Source: Ecdyonurus torrentis
Lineage: Eukaryota > Arthropoda > Insecta > Ephemeroptera > Heptageniidae
Reading direction: 5' to 3'
Length of the DNA stretch: 64,000 nt
Assembly: GCA_949318235.1 (NCBI GenBank)
Contig: CASGGR010000034.1
Coordinates: 186,001 to 250,000, forward strand
Shown here piece by piece: positions 62,156 to 64,000 of the stretch. Every line of letters starts with the position of its first letter. The stretch's first letter is position 1. The position numbers were made by a program, and so were the translations under genes. The notes beneath the pieces are model-generated. The model ran no database searches and had not been told where the DNA came from. It was given only the letters and a program-made list of their open reading frames with translations.

Positions 62156-64000
62156 GATTTTTGATGATATCTCAGAAACTAATAATGCTACAGACTTACG
62201 ATTTGAACTGAAATGCATCTCCTTGAATTGTCTTATGAAAAGTTTATTACACTTTAGTCGCAAAAAATAAAACTTTCTCAGTTTTTTAGAATTTAGTATT
62301 TTCTTTCCGAAGTCTATAGCATTGTAGCCCATATGAAGAAGAAAAAAGTTTGTAATTTGAGTTCTAATTAAGATGAAAAGTTGCGGTTTTGAAATAAAGT
62401 GATGCAAAACGCTCTATAGTACTAAATTCACCTCTAGAAACAAAATTGAGAAAAATGATTTTTCCAAAAAAAATTGTGTTTTTCAGATTCTGAAAACAAT
62501 TTTTGATGATATCTCAGAAACTAATATTGCTACAGACTTACGGTTTGAACTGAAAATGTATCACTTTGAAATGTCTTATGAAAAGTTTATTACACTTTAG
62601 TCGCAAAAAATTAAACTTTCTCAGTTTTTGAGAATTTTCGAATTTTCTTACCGAAGTCTATAGCATTGTAGCCCATATGAAGAAAAAAAAAAGTTTGTAA
62701 CTCGAGTTCTAATTGAGATGGAAAGTTGTGGTTTTAAAATAAAGTGATGCAAAACGCTCTATAGTTTTAAATTCACCTCTAGAAACAAAATTGAGAAAAA
62801 TAATTTTTCCAAAAAAATTGTGTTTTTCAGATTCTGAAAACGATTTTTGATGATATCTCAGAAACTAATATTGCTACAGACTTACAGTTTGTACTGAAAT
62901 GTATCACTTTGAAATGTCTTATGAAAAGTTTATTACACTTTAGTCGCAAAAAATAAAACTTTCTCAGTTTTTGAGAATTTTCGTATTTTCTTACCGAAGT
63001 CTATAGCATTGTAGCCCATATGAAGAAAAAAAAAGTTTGTAACTCGAGTTCTAATTGAGATGGAAAGTTGTGGTTTTGAAATAAAGTGATGCAAAACGCT
63101 CTATAGTTTTAAATTCACCTCTAGAAACAAAACTGAGAAAAATAATTTTTCCAAAAAAATTGTGTTTTTCAGATTCTGAAAACGATTTTTGATGATATCT
63201 CAGAAACTAATAATGCTACAGACTTACGGTTTAAACTGAAATGTATCACTTTGAAATGTCTTATAAAAAGTTTATTACACTTTAGTCGCAACAAATAAAA
63301 CTTTCTCAGTTTTTGAGAATTTTCGTATTTTCTTACCGGAGTCTATAGCATTGTAGCCCATATGAAGAAGAAAAAAGTTTCTAACTCGAGTTCTAATTGA
63401 GATGGAAAGTTGCGGTTTTGAAAAAAAGTGATGCAAAACGCTCTATAATACTAAATTCACCTCTAGAAACAAAATTGAGAAAAATAATTTTTCCAAAAAA
63501 ATTGTACTTTTCAGATTCTGAAAACAATTTTTGATGATATCTCAGAAACTAATAATGCTACAGACTTACGGTTTGTACTGAAATGTATCACTTTGAAATG
63601 TCTTATAAAAAGTTTGTTACACTTTAGTCGCAAAAAATAAAACTTTCTCAGTTTTTGAGAATTTTCGTATTTTCTTACCGAAGTCTATAGCATTGTAGCC
63701 CATATGAAAAAAAAAAAAGTTTGTAACTCGAGTTCTTATTGTGATGGAAACTTGTGGTTTTGAAATAAAGTGATGCAAAACGCTCTATAGTTTTAAATTC
63801 ACCTCTAGAAACAAAACTGAGAAAAATAATTTTTCCCAAAAAATGGTGTTTTTCAGATTCTGAATACGATTTTTGATGATATCTCAGAAACTAATAATGC
63901 TGCAGACTTACGGTTTTAACTGAAATGTATCACTTTAAAATGTCTTATGAAAAGTTTATTACACTTTAGTCGCAACAAATAAAACTTTCTCAGTTTTTGA
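62156..64000. repeat. Sat342 array 6 (runs off the right edge)
   Basis: About five and a half monomers. The first repeats the diverged post-cassette type ('gcatctccttgaattg', 'gttttttagaatttag'). Later monomers correspond to those around 56.5-57.9 kb ('gtttgttacac' near 63617, 'ttcttattgtgatggaaac', 'gaatacgatttttg'). The 342/53-bp compound block is therefore repeated as a whole. Confidence 0.95.

Noticed and set aside
1..64000. tRNA, rRNA, riboswitch or prokaryotic operon features
   Set aside because: I looked for characteristic tRNA and rRNA segments and for gene clusters with ribosome-binding sites and saw none.

Overview
This window holds no convincing host gene. It is a block of eukaryotic satellite DNA with a few transposon remnants inside it. 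The sequence is very A+T-rich, lacks bacterial gene organisation, and carries tandem arrays, a TA-flanked Tc1/mariner-type inverted-repeat element and a decayed LTR retroelement. This suggests pericentromeric or other constitutive heterochromatin of an animal, plausibly an arthropod. The species cannot be named from the sequence.

Two unrelated tandem repeat families fill about 95% of the window. Family 1 is a 342-bp satellite, here Sat342. It occupies 1-38883, 41021-44009, 46740-47591, 53729-54328, 55750-60575 and 62156-64000. Its monomers fall into at least two variant types, A and B, often in alternation, and these are organised into higher-order repeats of several sizes: about 1.71 kb (5 monomers), 3,761 bp (11 monomers, x2), 1,025 bp (3 monomers, x3), 1,707 bp (x2), about 2.73 kb (8 monomers) and 6,486 bp (19 monomers, x2). 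Family 2 is a 53-bp satellite, here Sat53, whose unit usually contains the palindrome TGACGTCA, the consensus cAMP-response element bound by CREB/ATF bZIP proteins. It forms five cassettes: I 38884-41020, II 44010-46739, III 50419-53728, IV 54329-55749 and V 60576-62155. The cassettes share their end structures, and all start and stop at the same place in the 342-bp monomer, with about 39 bp of that monomer present on both sides.

Three non-satellite items interrupt the arrays. (1) A 697-bp element with 266-bp terminal inverted repeats and a (CT)n-bearing loop sits at 45525-46221 in cassette II. It is flanked by a TA duplication, and the matching site in cassette I is empty. (2) A 2.8-kb AT-rich insertion, 47592-50379, breaks a single Sat342 monomer. 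(3) Inside that insertion lie a 479-bp near-perfect palindrome, a long (TTATA)n microsatellite, a decayed retropepsin-like coding remnant and a minus-strand LTR with an adjacent primer-binding-site-like motif.

The small open frames that recur along the window, mostly 60-108 codons, are by-products of the repeated monomers and are not annotated as genes. No tRNA, rRNA, CRISPR array, operon or prokaryotic regulatory site was seen. The points of most interest are the dense CRE-containing satellite cassettes with fixed borders, the transposon insertion with its empty paralogous site, the CpG-type decay that distinguishes repeat variants, and the nested higher-order structure with signs of gene conversion.
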